The notes beneath the pieces were generated by a model, which had not been told where the DNA came from, searched no databases, and saw nothing but the letters and a program-made list of their open reading frames with translations. A stretch of 64,000 nt of DNA, from the NCBI GenBank assembly GCA_944382705.1, contig CALWNE010000016.1, positions 1 through 64,000 on the forward strand, written 5' to 3'. The stretch is from an uncultured Allofournierella sp. Its GTDB lineage: Bacteria; Bacillota; Clostridia; Oscillospirales; Ruminococcaceae. The position numbers and the translations under genes are program-made. Positions 50,816 through 59,646 of the stretch are shown piece by piece (positions within the stretch are counted from its first letter, which is position 1; each line of letters opens with the position of its first letter).

Positions 50816-51756
50816 AGGGATTAAAAATCATTGGAATGGGCCGGGCTCTGCCCAGCAGCTGTGTGACCAACGAGGATTTTGCCCAGCGGATGGACACCAG
50901 CGATGAGTGGATTGCTACCCGAACCGGAATTCGGCAGCGGTATTTCTGCCAGCCGGAAGAAAGCTGCGGCACCCTAGCTGCTCAGGCGGCCCGCCATGCA
51001 CTGGAGGCCGCCGGCCTGACCATCGACCAGATGGGTCTTATCGTTGCTGCCACTTTCACTGCGGATTATCGCACTCCCTCGGTGGCCTGCCAGGTGCACG
51101 AAGCCCTGGGGGCAACAAGGGCAATGCCTTGCTTTGATTTAAACGCCGCTTGCAGCGGCTTTGTATATGGGCTGGAAACTGCCCGCAGCCTGCTTGCCGG
51201 CGGCAATGCAGGTGAATATGCGCTGGTGATTGGGGCAGAGTGCCTTTCCCGTGTGGTGGATATGGAGGACCGCTCCACCTGTGTGCTGTTTGGGGATGGG
51301 GCCGGTGCGGCTGTGGTACAGCTTGCCCAGCTGCCCTATGCCTGTGTATGGGGTGCTCAGGGGCAAACCGAGCCCCTGCACGCAGCCAGCCTGCTGCCGG
51401 AGCGCACCCCCTATTTACAGATGGAGGGCAAGGCAATCTTCCGGTTTGCGGTGGACATTCTGCCCAAATGCCTGGAACAGCTCAGCCAGGCCAGCGGCAT
51501 TCCTCTGGAGCAGATGGACCAGGTGGTGTGCCATCAGGCCAACAGCCGGATTATCGACCATGTGGCCAAAAAGCTGGGTGCGCCCCAGCATCAGTTTTAC
51601 AAAAATATGCACCGCTACGGCAACACCTCTGCCGCCAGCATTCCCCTGGCTCTCAGTGAGTTGTGGGCGCAAGGCCGCCTTGCCCCCGGCACTACCGCAG
51701 CCTGTGTGGGCTTTGGCGCCGGGCTTACCTGGGGTGCCTGCCTGCTTACCTTTTGA
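50812..51756 (+). CDS. fabH: 3-oxoacyl-ACP synthase III
   Basis: A 314-residue thiolase-fold enzyme that starts fatty-acid synthesis by condensing acyl-CoA with malonyl-ACP. The catalytic triad is visible: Cys114 in DLNAACSGFVYGLE, His in VVCHQANSRIIDHVAKKLG (about 242), and Asn in YGNTSAASIP (about 273). The DTSDEWIATRTGI segment is typical. The ATG overlaps the accA stop. Confidence 0.97.
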   Translation: MKGLKIIGMGRALPSSCVTNEDFAQRMDTSDEWIATRTGIRQRYFCQPEESCGTLAAQAARHALEAAGLTIDQMGLIVAATFTADYRTPSVACQVHEALGATRAMPCFDLNAACSGFVYGLETARSLLAGGNAGEYALVIGAECLSRVVDMEDRSTCVLFGDGAGAAVVQLAQLPYACVWGAQGQTEPLHAASLLPERTPYLQMEGKAIFRFAVDILPKCLEQLSQASGIPLEQMDQVVCHQANSRIIDHVAKKLGAPQHQFYKNMHRYGNTSAASIPLALSELWAQGRLAPGTTAACVGFGAGLTWGACLLTF

Positions 51757-51804
51757 TTGCGTCTCAAAAACAGGCGCACGCTAAAACAAGGAGAGATTCA
51801 TTTT

Positions 51805-52746
51805 ATGCAACTGAACCAACTGCTGGGAACCGAGTTCCCTTTTATTCAGGGCGGCATGGCCAACATTGCCACCGGCACCTTTGCAGCCGCTGTTTCTAAC
51901 GCTGGTGCACTGGGTTTGATTGGTGCAGGCGGAATGAACGCCGCCATGCTGCGGGAGCAGATTCGGCTCTGCCGCAGCCTTACCGATAAGCCTTTTGGCG
52001 TGAACATCATGCTCATGAACCCGGAAGCCGCCGAGATGGCCAAAATCGTCATTGAGGAAAAGGTTCCTGTGGTTACCACCGGCGCCGGCAACCCCGGTGC
52101 TTATGTGCCCGCCTGGAAGGAAGCAGGCATTAAGGTGTTCCCTGTGGTGCCCGCTGTGGTACTGGCCCGCCGCATGGCTGGCCTGGGGGTGGACGGTATT
52201 ATTGCTGAGGGCACCGAGTCCGGCGGCCATGTGGGTGAGATGACCACCATGGCATTGGTACCCCAGGTGGTGGATGCCATGAAGGAATTTGGCAACCTGC
52301 CTGTTATTGCAGCCGGCGGCATTGCCGATGGCCGCCAGCTGCTGGCCGCTCGTGCACTGGGTGCCTGCGGCGTCCAGCTGGGGACCTGCCTGCTGGTAAG
52401 CGAGGAGTGCCCCATTCACGAAAACTACAAGCAAGCCGTTGTAAAGGCCAAGGACAGCGATACTGTGGTTACCGGCCGCATCGCTGGCGTGCCGGTGCGT
52501 ATTCTCAAAAACAAGATGGCCCGTGCCTATGTGGCAAAGGAAAAGGAAGGGGCCGACAAGATGGAGCTGGAGCACTACACCCTGGGCTCGCTGCGCCGTG
52601 CTGTTTTTGATGGCGACACCGACACCGGCAGCCTTATGGCTGGTCAGGTAGCCGGTATGTGCAACGAAATCCGTCCCCTTCGCACCATCTTTGAAGAACT
52701 TGCGGCAGGCTGCAACCAGCGGCTGCATCAATTAGAAGAGGAGTAA
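51805..52746 (+). CDS. fabK: Enoyl-ACP reductase II (FMN-dependent)
   Basis: A 313-residue TIM-barrel flavoprotein that reduces trans-2-enoyl-ACP, the last step of each elongation round, and replaces the triclosan-sensitive FabI. FabK features are LGTEFPFIQGGMANIATG, VVTTGAGNPGAYVPAW, GTESGGHVGEMTTMALVPQV and AAGGIADGRQLLAA. The ATG at 51805 follows AAGGAGAG; the longer frame from 51757 lacks a site. No other enoyl reductase type is encoded nearby. Confidence 0.95.
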   Translation: MQLNQLLGTEFPFIQGGMANIATGTFAAAVSNAGALGLIGAGGMNAAMLREQIRLCRSLTDKPFGVNIMLMNPEAAEMAKIVIEEKVPVVTTGAGNPGAYVPAWKEAGIKVFPVVPAVVLARRMAGLGVDGIIAEGTESGGHVGEMTTMALVPQVVDAMKEFGNLPVIAAGGIADGRQLLAARALGACGVQLGTCLLVSEECPIHENYKQAVVKAKDSDTVVTGRIAGVPVRILKNKMARAYVAKEKEGADKMELEHYTLGSLRRAVFDGDTDTGSLMAGQVAGMCNEIRPLRTIFEELAAGCNQRLHQLEEE

Positions 52747-52750
52747 GCCA

Positions 52751-53827
52751 ATGAAAAGCATCACCATTCGTGGACGCACGCTTTCGGTACCCATTCTGCA
52801 GGGCGGTATGGGTATTGGCGTATCTTTGGGAGGCCTGGCCGGGGCAGTTGCTGCCTGCGGCGGTATGGGCACCATCAGCACAGCGGTGACCGGCTTCAAC
52901 GAACCTGACTTTTACCAAAATCCCTTTGAAGCCAACCTGCGGGCACTGGAACGGGAAATCCGCAAAGCCAAGGAACTGGCTGGCGGTGCGGGTATGGTAG
53001 CCATCAACGCCATGGTTGCCACCACCCAATATGCCGACAGCATCCGAACCGCCATTCGGGCCGGTGTGGATGCTGTGGTGTGCGGTGCCGGTCTGGCTGT
53101 GGATCTGCCCGCCATAGCGGACGGTGCAGATGTTGCGCTGGCTCCCATTGTTTCCAGCCCTCGTGCAGCAGCTACCCTTTGCAAACTTTGGCGCAAACGG
53201 TTTGACCGTCTGCCGGATTTTATGGTGGTAGAGGGCGCACAGGCAGGCGGACATCTGGGTTTTTCCCGCCAGGAAGTGGAGGAGCAAACCGCCCCCAGTC
53301 TGGAACAGCTTGTGCCCGCCATCCGAACGGAACTGGAAGGATTTGAGCAAAAAGCCGGCAGAGCCATTCCCCTGTTTGCCGCAGGCGGCGTATACAGTGG
53401 GGCGAATGCTGCCCGGCTGGAGCAGCTGGGAGCAGCCGGTGTTCAGCTTGCCACCCGTTTTATTGCCACCCACGAATGTGATGCTTCTCAGGCTTATAAA
53501 GACATCCTGCTGGCTGCAAAGCCAGAGGATGTTCGCATTGTGCACAGCCCTGTTGGTATGCCGGGCCGGGCACTGTATTCGCCCCTGATTCAGCGGCTGG
53601 AGCAAGGCCAGCAGCAAAAGCCCCGCCGCTGCTTCAACTGTCTGGTTCCCTGCCCCAAGCAGGATACCTTGTATTGCATTGCCCATGCACTGATTCAAGC
53701 GGTGCGGGGCAACTGGCAGGAGGGACTGTTCTTTTGCGGTTCCAATGCTGGCCAGGTAAAAAAACAGGTATCCGTAAAGGAACTGATGGATGAACTTGTG
53801 ACCGAATGGAGGAACGCAACCCCATGA
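52751..53827 (+). CDS. FabK/nitronate monooxygenase-like flavoprotein with C-terminal Cys cluster
   Basis: A 358-residue TIM-barrel protein related to nitronate monooxygenase and FabK: VPILQGGMGIGVSLGGLAGA at the N-terminus, VVCGAGLAVDLPAIA, VVEGAQAGGHLGFS and FAAGGVYSGANAARLEQLGA fit the FMN site. Near the C-terminus is a cysteine pattern C294-x2-C297-x3-C301-x7-C309 that could hold an Fe-S cluster or zinc; FabK lacks it. The gene is 4 bp after fabK and overlaps fabD (ATGA), so it is made with the FASII enzymes. Its reaction is unknown. A role in redox transfer to FabK or detoxifying a side product is possible but speculative. Confidence 0.85.
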   Translation: MKSITIRGRTLSVPILQGGMGIGVSLGGLAGAVAACGGMGTISTAVTGFNEPDFYQNPFEANLRALEREIRKAKELAGGAGMVAINAMVATTQYADSIRTAIRAGVDAVVCGAGLAVDLPAIADGADVALAPIVSSPRAAATLCKLWRKRFDRLPDFMVVEGAQAGGHLGFSRQEVEEQTAPSLEQLVPAIRTELEGFEQKAGRAIPLFAAGGVYSGANAARLEQLGAAGVQLATRFIATHECDASQAYKDILLAAKPEDVRIVHSPVGMPGRALYSPLIQRLEQGQQQKPRRCFNCLVPCPKQDTLYCIAHALIQAVRGNWQEGLFFCGSNAGQVKKQVSVKELMDELVTEWRNATP

Positions 53828-54768
53828 AGCTTGCCATTTTATTTGCCGGCCAGGGTGCACAGCACGCTGGCATGGGCAAGGATTTATACGAAACCCAGCC
53901 CCTGTTCCGCCAAACCATGGACCAGGCTGCCCAGCAGGTGGATTTTGACCTGAAGCAGCTTTGCTTTGAAGGGCCGGAGGAACAGCTGGCTCAAACCCGT
54001 TACACCCAGCCCTGCATGGTGGCCTTTGCGGTATCCTTGTGGGCAGTGCTCAAGGAACAGGGCGTTCAGCCTGCCGCTGCGGCCGGCCTGAGCTTGGGTG
54101 AATACTCTGCCCTGGCCTGTGCCGGTGTATTTGAACCCGCCCAGGCTGTGGCGCTGGCCGCCTTCCGTGGCCAGGCCATGGAGCAGGCAGTTACCGGCCG
54201 CAGCTGCGGTATGGCCGCTATCCTGGGTTTGGAACGGCAGGCCCTGCAAGAGGCCTGCCGCCAGGCTGCCCAGCAAACCGGCCTTTTGGTGGAAATCGCC
54301 AACTACAACTGCCCCGGCCAGATAGCCATTGCAGGTGACCAGGCCGCCGTGGATGCAGCCTGTGTGCTGGCCAAGGAAGCCGGTGCCAAGCGGTGCCTGC
54401 CCCTTAAGGTATCCGGCCCCTTCCACACCTCCCTCATGGCTCCTGCCGGGAATGCGCTGCGCCAGCGGTTTGAACAAACCAGCTTTGGCACCATGGAACT
54501 GCCGGTCTATTTCAACTGCCTGGGCGGCCCTTCGGATGGCAGCCGTACCATTCCCCAGCTGTTGGAACAGCAGGTGCAGTCCAGCGTTTATATGGAAGAT
54601 ATTCTGCGCCGGATGGAAGCAGACGGCATTGATACAATTTTGGAGGTTGGCCCGGGCAAAACCCTGGCTGGCCTGGTAAAAAAGACCGCCAAGAGCATTC
54701 AGGTACGCTCGGTGGAAACGGCCCAGGAGCTGCAGGATGCTCTGGCCTGGCTGAAAGGAGAAGCTTAA
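53824..54768 (+). CDS. fabD: Malonyl-CoA:ACP transacylase
   Basis: A 314-residue enzyme that loads malonyl units on ACP. LFAGQGAQHAGMGKDLY opens the protein. The nucleophile Ser90 lies in AAGLSLGEYSALACAG and the catalytic His in VSGPFHTSLM (about 202). The C-terminus has EVGPGKTLAGLVKK. The ATG at 53824 overlaps the previous stop; the stop abuts the fabG start. Confidence 0.97.
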   Translation: MKLAILFAGQGAQHAGMGKDLYETQPLFRQTMDQAAQQVDFDLKQLCFEGPEEQLAQTRYTQPCMVAFAVSLWAVLKEQGVQPAAAAGLSLGEYSALACAGVFEPAQAVALAAFRGQAMEQAVTGRSCGMAAILGLERQALQEACRQAAQQTGLLVEIANYNCPGQIAIAGDQAAVDAACVLAKEAGAKRCLPLKVSGPFHTSLMAPAGNALRQRFEQTSFGTMELPVYFNCLGGPSDGSRTIPQLLEQQVQSSVYMEDILRRMEADGIDTILEVGPGKTLAGLVKKTAKSIQVRSVETAQELQDALAWLKGEA

Positions 54769-55509
54769 ATGGAATCCAACTACAACGCACTGGTCACCGG
54801 CGGCAGCCGGGGCATTGGCCGGTCCATCTGCCTGGCTTTGGCGGCACAGGGCATCAATGTGGCGGTAAATTATGCAGGCAGCCAGCAGGCCGCACAGGCC
54901 GTGGTGGAGGAATGCAAGGCACTGGGGGTACAGGCTATTGCTCTGCAAGGGGATGTATCCTGTGCGGACCAGGCCCAGAAGCTGGTGGATGAAACCATCC
55001 AGGCTTTTGGCAAACTGGATATTCTGGTAAACAACGCCGGCATCACCCGGGACAATCTCCTGATGCGCATGAGCGAAGAGGATTTGGACGCCGTGCTGAA
55101 CACCAACCTGAAAGGCGCATTCCACTGCATGAAAGCCGCCTGCCGGCCCATGATGAAGCAGCGGTTTGGCCGTATTGTGAATGTTTCCAGCGTGGTGGGT
55201 GTGCGCGGCAATGCGGGCCAGGCCAACTATGCCGCCAGCAAGGCAGGTTTGATTGGCATGAGCAAGAGCATCGCCAAAGAGCTGGCCACCCGTGGAGTAA
55301 CGGTAAACTGTGTAGCCCCCGGCTTTATTCAAACCGATATGACCGATGTATTGGGTGAAGCTGTCACTCAAAAAATTCTGGCAGACATCCCCATGAATCA
55401 CCTGGGCCAGCCGGAAGATGTGGCTGCCGCTGTCGCTTTTTTGTGCAGCCCCCAGGCCCGCTACATCACCGGACAGGTGCTGTGCGTGGACGGCGGCATG
55501 GCTGTGTAA
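54769..55509 (+). CDS. fabG: 3-oxoacyl-ACP reductase
   Basis: A 246-residue short-chain dehydrogenase that reduces 3-oxoacyl-ACP with NADPH. The cofactor motif is VTGGSRGIGRSI, NNAGITRDNLLMRM follows, and the catalytic Ser and YAASKAG (Tyr about 153, Lys about 157) are present. The end has the usual ITGQVLCVDGGMAV. It begins directly after the fabD stop. Confidence 0.97.
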   Translation: MESNYNALVTGGSRGIGRSICLALAAQGINVAVNYAGSQQAAQAVVEECKALGVQAIALQGDVSCADQAQKLVDETIQAFGKLDILVNNAGITRDNLLMRMSEEDLDAVLNTNLKGAFHCMKAACRPMMKQRFGRIVNVSSVVGVRGNAGQANYAASKAGLIGMSKSIAKELATRGVTVNCVAPGFIQTDMTDVLGEAVTQKILADIPMNHLGQPEDVAAAVAFLCSPQARYITGQVLCVDGGMAV

Positions 55510-55533
55510 CGCCCTGACAGGAGGAAAAAGACC

Positions 55534-56775
55534 ATGGAAAAACAACGCGTTGTAATTACCGGCATGGGGGCTATTACCCCTCTGGGGCTGAACCTGGCCG
55601 AAACCTGGGCTGCTGTACAGGCAAACCAGTGCGGCATTGGCCCCATTACTTTGTACGATACCTCTGCCCAGAAGGTTACGCTGGCAGGCGAGGTAAAAAA
55701 CTTTGACCCCGAGCAGCTGCTGGATAAGCGGGAAGCCCGCAAGATGGACCGGTTTGTTCAGTTTGCACTGGCCAGCGCCATTGAGGCTATGGAAAACAGC
55801 GGCCTGAACCTGGAAGACAAGGACACCAGCCGTTGCGGCGTGGTGTTTGCCAGCGGCATTGGCGGCTTTACCACCATCCAGAACGAGTGCCTCAAGGGCG
55901 AAGCAAAAGGCTACGACCGGGTAAGCCCCTACTTTATCCCCATGGCCATTGCCAACATGGCAGCCGGCAACATTGCCATTCGGTTTGGTCTGCATGGTAT
56001 GTGCACCTGCCCTGTTACCGCCTGTGCATCCGGCACCAACGCTGTAGGCGATGCCTTCCGGCAGATTCGGGACGGATACGCAGACATGATGCTGGCGGGC
56101 GGCAGTGAGTCCACCATCACCTCCCTTGCCATGGGCGGCTTTACCTCCCTGCACGCTCTGCATACCGGCAGTGACCCCTTGCGGGCTTCCATTCCCTTTG
56201 ATGCCGAGCGTTCCGGCTTTGTAATGGGCGAAGGTGCTGCCTGCCTGGTGCTGGAGTCCTACGAGCATGCCAAGGCCCGGGGTGCAAACATTCTGGCCGA
56301 AATCGTGGGCTACGGCTGCACCTGTGATGCGCACCACATCACTGCACCTCTGGCAGATGGCTCCGGTGCTGCCGGTGCCATGACCATGGCACTGAAGGAT
56401 GCAGGCGTCAGCCCCGAGCAGGTGGACTACATCAACGCTCATGGTACCTCCACCCCCATGAACGATGCAGGCGAAACCGCTGCCGTTAAGCTGGCCTTTG
56501 GCGAGCACGCCCATTCGCTGGCCATTAGTTCCACCAAGTCCATGACCGGCCATCTGCTGGGTGCTTCCGGTGCTGTGGAGGCTGTGTTCACCGCCATGGC
56601 CTTGAAGGATGGTTTTATCCCCGCTACGCTGGGCTATCAGGTGGCAGACCCCGCCTGTGATCTGGATGTGGTACCCTGCCAGGGCCGTTCCGCAAACCTG
56701 CGGTATGCCATGTCCAACTCGCTGGGCTTTGGCGGCCACAACGCCAGCATTCTGCTGAAAAAATGGGAGGAGTAA
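55534..56775 (+). CDS. fabF: 3-oxoacyl-ACP synthase II
   Basis: A 413-residue elongating condensing enzyme. The active-site Cys164 lies in CPVTACASGTNAVGDA, with His in INAHGTSTPMNDAGE (about 303) and His in STKSMTGHLLGASGA (about 340). The N-terminal VVITGMGAITPLGLN and C-terminal NSLGFGGHNASILLKK are typical. The start follows GGAGG. It overlaps nothing and precedes fabZ by 5 bp. Confidence 0.97.
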   Translation: MEKQRVVITGMGAITPLGLNLAETWAAVQANQCGIGPITLYDTSAQKVTLAGEVKNFDPEQLLDKREARKMDRFVQFALASAIEAMENSGLNLEDKDTSRCGVVFASGIGGFTTIQNECLKGEAKGYDRVSPYFIPMAIANMAAGNIAIRFGLHGMCTCPVTACASGTNAVGDAFRQIRDGYADMMLAGGSESTITSLAMGGFTSLHALHTGSDPLRASIPFDAERSGFVMGEGAACLVLESYEHAKARGANILAEIVGYGCTCDAHHITAPLADGSGAAGAMTMALKDAGVSPEQVDYINAHGTSTPMNDAGETAAVKLAFGEHAHSLAISSTKSMTGHLLGASGAVEAVFTAMALKDGFIPATLGYQVADPACDLDVVPCQGRSANLRYAMSNSLGFGGHNASILLKKWEE

Positions 56776-56780
56776 CGCAA

Positions 56781-57206
56781 ATGACTTTGAATTCCAACGA
56801 AATTATGGAAATTCTGCCCCACCGCTTTCCCTTTCAGCTGGTGGACCGGATTACCGAATGTGTACCCGGCCAGATGGCCCAGGGCCGCAAATGTGTTACC
56901 GTAAACGAGCAGTTCTTTTGCGGTCACTTCCCCCAAAAGCATGTAATGCCCGGTGTGCTGATTATCGAAGCCCTGGCCCAGGTGGGCGCCGTGGCTTTGC
57001 TGACCGAGCCGGAAAACAAGGGCAAAATCGTGTTTTTTGGCGGCATTAAAAGCGCACGCTTTAAGCGTCAGGTGGTGCCTGGTGATGTGCTGGAATTGCA
57101 CTGCGAACTCACCGACCGCCGGGGCCCCATGGGCTTTGGCAAGGCCGTAGCCAAGGTGGATGGGCAGATTGCCGCCATTGCCGAGCTTACCTTTGCCATT
57201 GGTTGA
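56781..57206 (+). CDS. fabZ: 3-hydroxyacyl-ACP dehydratase
   Basis: A 141-residue hot-dog-fold dehydratase. ILPHRFPFQLVDRI is the family start. The catalytic His49 (FCGHFPQKHVMPGV) and Glu63 (LIIEALAQ) are present. The ATG at 56781 follows GGGAGGAG; the longer frame from 56763 overlaps fabF without its own site. It is the last enzyme gene of the cluster. Confidence 0.96.
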   Translation: MTLNSNEIMEILPHRFPFQLVDRITECVPGQMAQGRKCVTVNEQFFCGHFPQKHVMPGVLIIEALAQVGAVALLTEPENKGKIVFFGGIKSARFKRQVVPGDVLELHCELTDRRGPMGFGKAVAKVDGQIAAIAELTFAIG

Positions 57207-57231
57207 TTTACCGTTGATTCCTTGGTATAAT
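57203..57231 (+). promoter_or_regulatory. Internal promoter before the MarR gene
   Basis: TTGATT (57203-57208) and TATAAT (57226-57231) with 17-bp spacing, starting within the last codons of fabZ, so the regulator can be expressed separately from the cluster. Confidence 0.55.
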
Positions 57232-57308
57232 ATACGGAAAACTGCCTGTTTTTTGCGCACTGCATCCAAATGGGTATCGTTGACCTCATTCGCAAAGGAG
57301 CTAAATCA

Positions 57309-57788
57309 ATGCTGGACCAGGCATTTGCAGATGTTTATTCAAAATTCAAGCTGCACTTTTACCAAAAAGTGTTTGCCCGCTTTCAGGACCGGGAGGCCAG
57401 TCTAACCACGGTGGAAACCTTTTGCATGGAAATCATTCAGGCACTGGGCAAGCCCACTGTTAATGAATTTGCCAGTTTTGTGCAGATTTCCCCTCCCAAC
57501 GCTGCTTACAAGGTAAACAGCCTGATTAAAAAAGGCTACCTGAAAAAAATTCGTTCCAGCAGCGACCGCCGGGAATACCACCTGGTCATTACACAAAAGT
57601 ACGAGGATTATTATAACATCAGCTACAACTATCTGTCCACCGTAATGGATCGCATCAAGGAGCGGTTTTCCCCTGCCGAGGTGCAGCGGATGGAGGAGAT
57701 GCTCAACATTATCTCCCAGGAGCTGATGCCGGAAATTCCCCTTCGTTCGCCCAATGCCAACCACTTTGCCATCAAGCAAAAAGGTTGA
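57309..57788 (+). CDS. MarR-family regulator, candidate FabT-like controller of fatty-acid synthesis
   Basis: A 159-residue winged-helix regulator. The DNA-binding region is NEFASFVQISPPNAAYKVNSLI-KKGYLKKI with the wing RSSSDRREYHL, flanked by dimerisation helices. MarR proteins next to FASII genes, such as FabT of lactic acid bacteria, repress the cluster in response to acyl-ACP. The gene is the last member of this cluster with its own promoter, which fits such a role but does not prove it. The ATG at 57309 follows AAAGGAG; the in-frame ATG at 57270 lacks a ribosome site. Confidence 0.85.
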   Translation: MLDQAFADVYSKFKLHFYQKVFARFQDREASLTTVETFCMEIIQALGKPTVNEFASFVQISPPNAAYKVNSLIKKGYLKKIRSSSDRREYHLVITQKYEDYYNISYNYLSTVMDRIKERFSPAEVQRMEEMLNIISQELMPEIPLRSPNANHFAIKQKG

Positions 57789-57922
57789 CATTTGCCGCAA
57801 AAGCCTTTATTGCACTGCCTGTGTAGTGCGGTAAGGGCTTTTATGCGTGTTACTTCCCACTTTTCCAGGAGCTGTTTTTTTACAGGCACGCTCCATCATT
57901 TTTGCTTTTGGAGGCAATCTCT

Positions 57923-59467
57923 ATGAGTGTTACAGTAAAGCGAGCATTGGAACTGCCCAGCCTGCGTCAAGCTGTTGTGCTTGCCGGTCAGTCCTGTCTG
58001 GACCGCCCCATCACTGGGGTAACAGTATTTGAACCCGCCTGCCCTAGCCCGGAACCCGGTGCCTTTGAAGGCGGCGAACTGGTACTTACCTGTTTTTCCA
58101 CCATGGTACAGAACCCTCAGTCCCAGTGCGATGCGCTGCGCAGCCTTTCGGCCGCTGGCCAGTCTGCTCTTGTTCTGTTTTATGTAGGCATAGTAATGCC
58201 GGAAGTTCCTCAAGAGCTGGTACAGCTGGCTCAGGAACTGGAGTTTCCTCTGCTGGTCATGCCTGCCCAGCAGGCACTCCGGTACAGCGAAGTAATCAGC
58301 GATGTGATGGAGGCTATCCTGCTGGACCAAACCGACGACAGCCACCTGCTGGGGGATGTGGTGGAGCACATGACCCTGCTTCCCGCTCACCAGCAAACGG
58401 TGGACACGGTACTCCAGCTGGTAAGCGACCGGCTGCGTGCCACCGTGCTGCTGTTGGACGGCGAGGGCCAGGTGCTGGGTGCCGCTGCATGGCCCCGGGG
58501 CATCCAAACCGATGTGGCAGATTTGCTGCTCCAGGCCCGGCAGGGCGACGCAGATCAATGCTGCCGCATGAATATCTCGGTGGCAGATAAAGCACCCATG
58601 GAACTTTACCTGCTCAAAGGCGGCCGTCCTTTAAGCAGCGAAGCCCAGCAGCAGGTGCAAAATATCCTGTGCATGGCCGTGGACCGATGGAGCTTTAAGC
58701 ACGCCGAACTGGCCATTGAGGAGCTGTTGCGGGCTATTTTAAAGGATGAACCCATCAAAATGCGCCGGATGGCTGCCCTGTTCCGGCTGGATGTTGCCTC
58801 TATTCACTGTATGTGGATTTTAAGCCCGGTACAGCCCCGCCATCGTGACAGCTTTCTGCAAAAGGCCCCTGCTCTGGCCACCCAGCTGCTGGAGCCCTGC
58901 TGCCAGGCCATGGTCACCGGCAGCTACCAGGATTTTGTGGTTGTGATGGCCGATAACGGCATTTTTGGGCCCAGCGGCCAGGCTCTTGCTCAGGAGCTTC
59001 AAAATCAACTGGCACAGCAGGGTTTGCCCTGTGTGATTACCTGCTGCCAGGGATTGGAAAGCACCAACCAGGTGCGGCAGGCCTTTTTGCGTTGTGCCGA
59101 GGGGCTGCCCAGCGCCCACTCCATCTGGCCGCAGAGCACTTTTTACACCCAGGGCGAAATTGATTTTGCCCTTTACTGCAAAAACCATCTGGCACAGGAC
59201 GAAGCCTGTGTGGCAGACTGCCGTGCCGCTTTGGCTCCTCTGCAAGCTCCCGGCGACGACCTGCCTTTAGTGGAAACGCTGGCCGTGTATCTGCTGGATG
59301 CCCAGCAAAGTATCTCCCGTTGTGCCCAGCTTCTGTTTTTGCACAAAAACACCGTAAAATACCGCTACCAGCAAATCAGCCACCGGCTGGGTTATGACCC
59401 TGACCGCCTGCCCGAAATGAGTGCACTCTACCGGGCGGTGGCATTGTACCGGCTGCTGCGCAATTAA
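57923..59467 (+). CDS. PucR-family transcriptional regulator
   Basis: A 514-residue regulator. The N-terminal purine-catabolism-regulator domain (about 1-130, with LELPSLRQAVVLAG and VPQELVQLAQELEFPLLVMP) is followed by a middle GAF-like or GGDEF-like part. A C-terminal PucR helix-turn-helix closes the protein (LAVYLLDAQQSISRCAQLLF-LHKNTVKYRYQQI). PucR proteins usually activate purine, amino-acid or GABA catabolic genes, but no such target is adjacent. The ATG at 57923 follows GGAGG. It is separated from the fatty-acid cluster by 134 bp. Confidence 0.9.
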   Translation: MSVTVKRALELPSLRQAVVLAGQSCLDRPITGVTVFEPACPSPEPGAFEGGELVLTCFSTMVQNPQSQCDALRSLSAAGQSALVLFYVGIVMPEVPQELVQLAQELEFPLLVMPAQQALRYSEVISDVMEAILLDQTDDSHLLGDVVEHMTLLPAHQQTVDTVLQLVSDRLRATVLLLDGEGQVLGAAAWPRGIQTDVADLLLQARQGDADQCCRMNISVADKAPMELYLLKGGRPLSSEAQQQVQNILCMAVDRWSFKHAELAIEELLRAILKDEPIKMRRMAALFRLDVASIHCMWILSPVQPRHRDSFLQKAPALATQLLEPCCQAMVTGSYQDFVVVMADNGIFGPSGQALAQELQNQLAQQGLPCVITCCQGLESTNQVRQAFLRCAEGLPSAHSIWPQSTFYTQGEIDFALYCKNHLAQDEACVADCRAALAPLQAPGDDLPLVETLAVYLLDAQQSISRCAQLLFLHKNTVKYRYQQISHRLGYDPDRLPEMSALYRAVALYRLLRN

Positions 59468-59646
59468 GCAAAGCCATTTGGGGCAAATTCGGCCACTTTT
59501 CTCCGTTACTGTTTGTAAAAAGCAGCTTTGTTTTTACAATTTATTCGCTGTTTTTTCACAGATTTGGCTTACTATAAAACCAAAACCAGCTTACTGCTGC
59601 GCCTATCTTTCTCCCAGCGGTATTTCGTTTTAAAAGGAGGCACACT

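Noticed and set aside
53884..56739. 951-codon open frame on the minus strand across fabD, fabG and fabF
   Set aside because: It is the antisense shadow of three clearly recognised genes. The protein is Gly/His/Ala-rich without domains, and there is no ribosome site.
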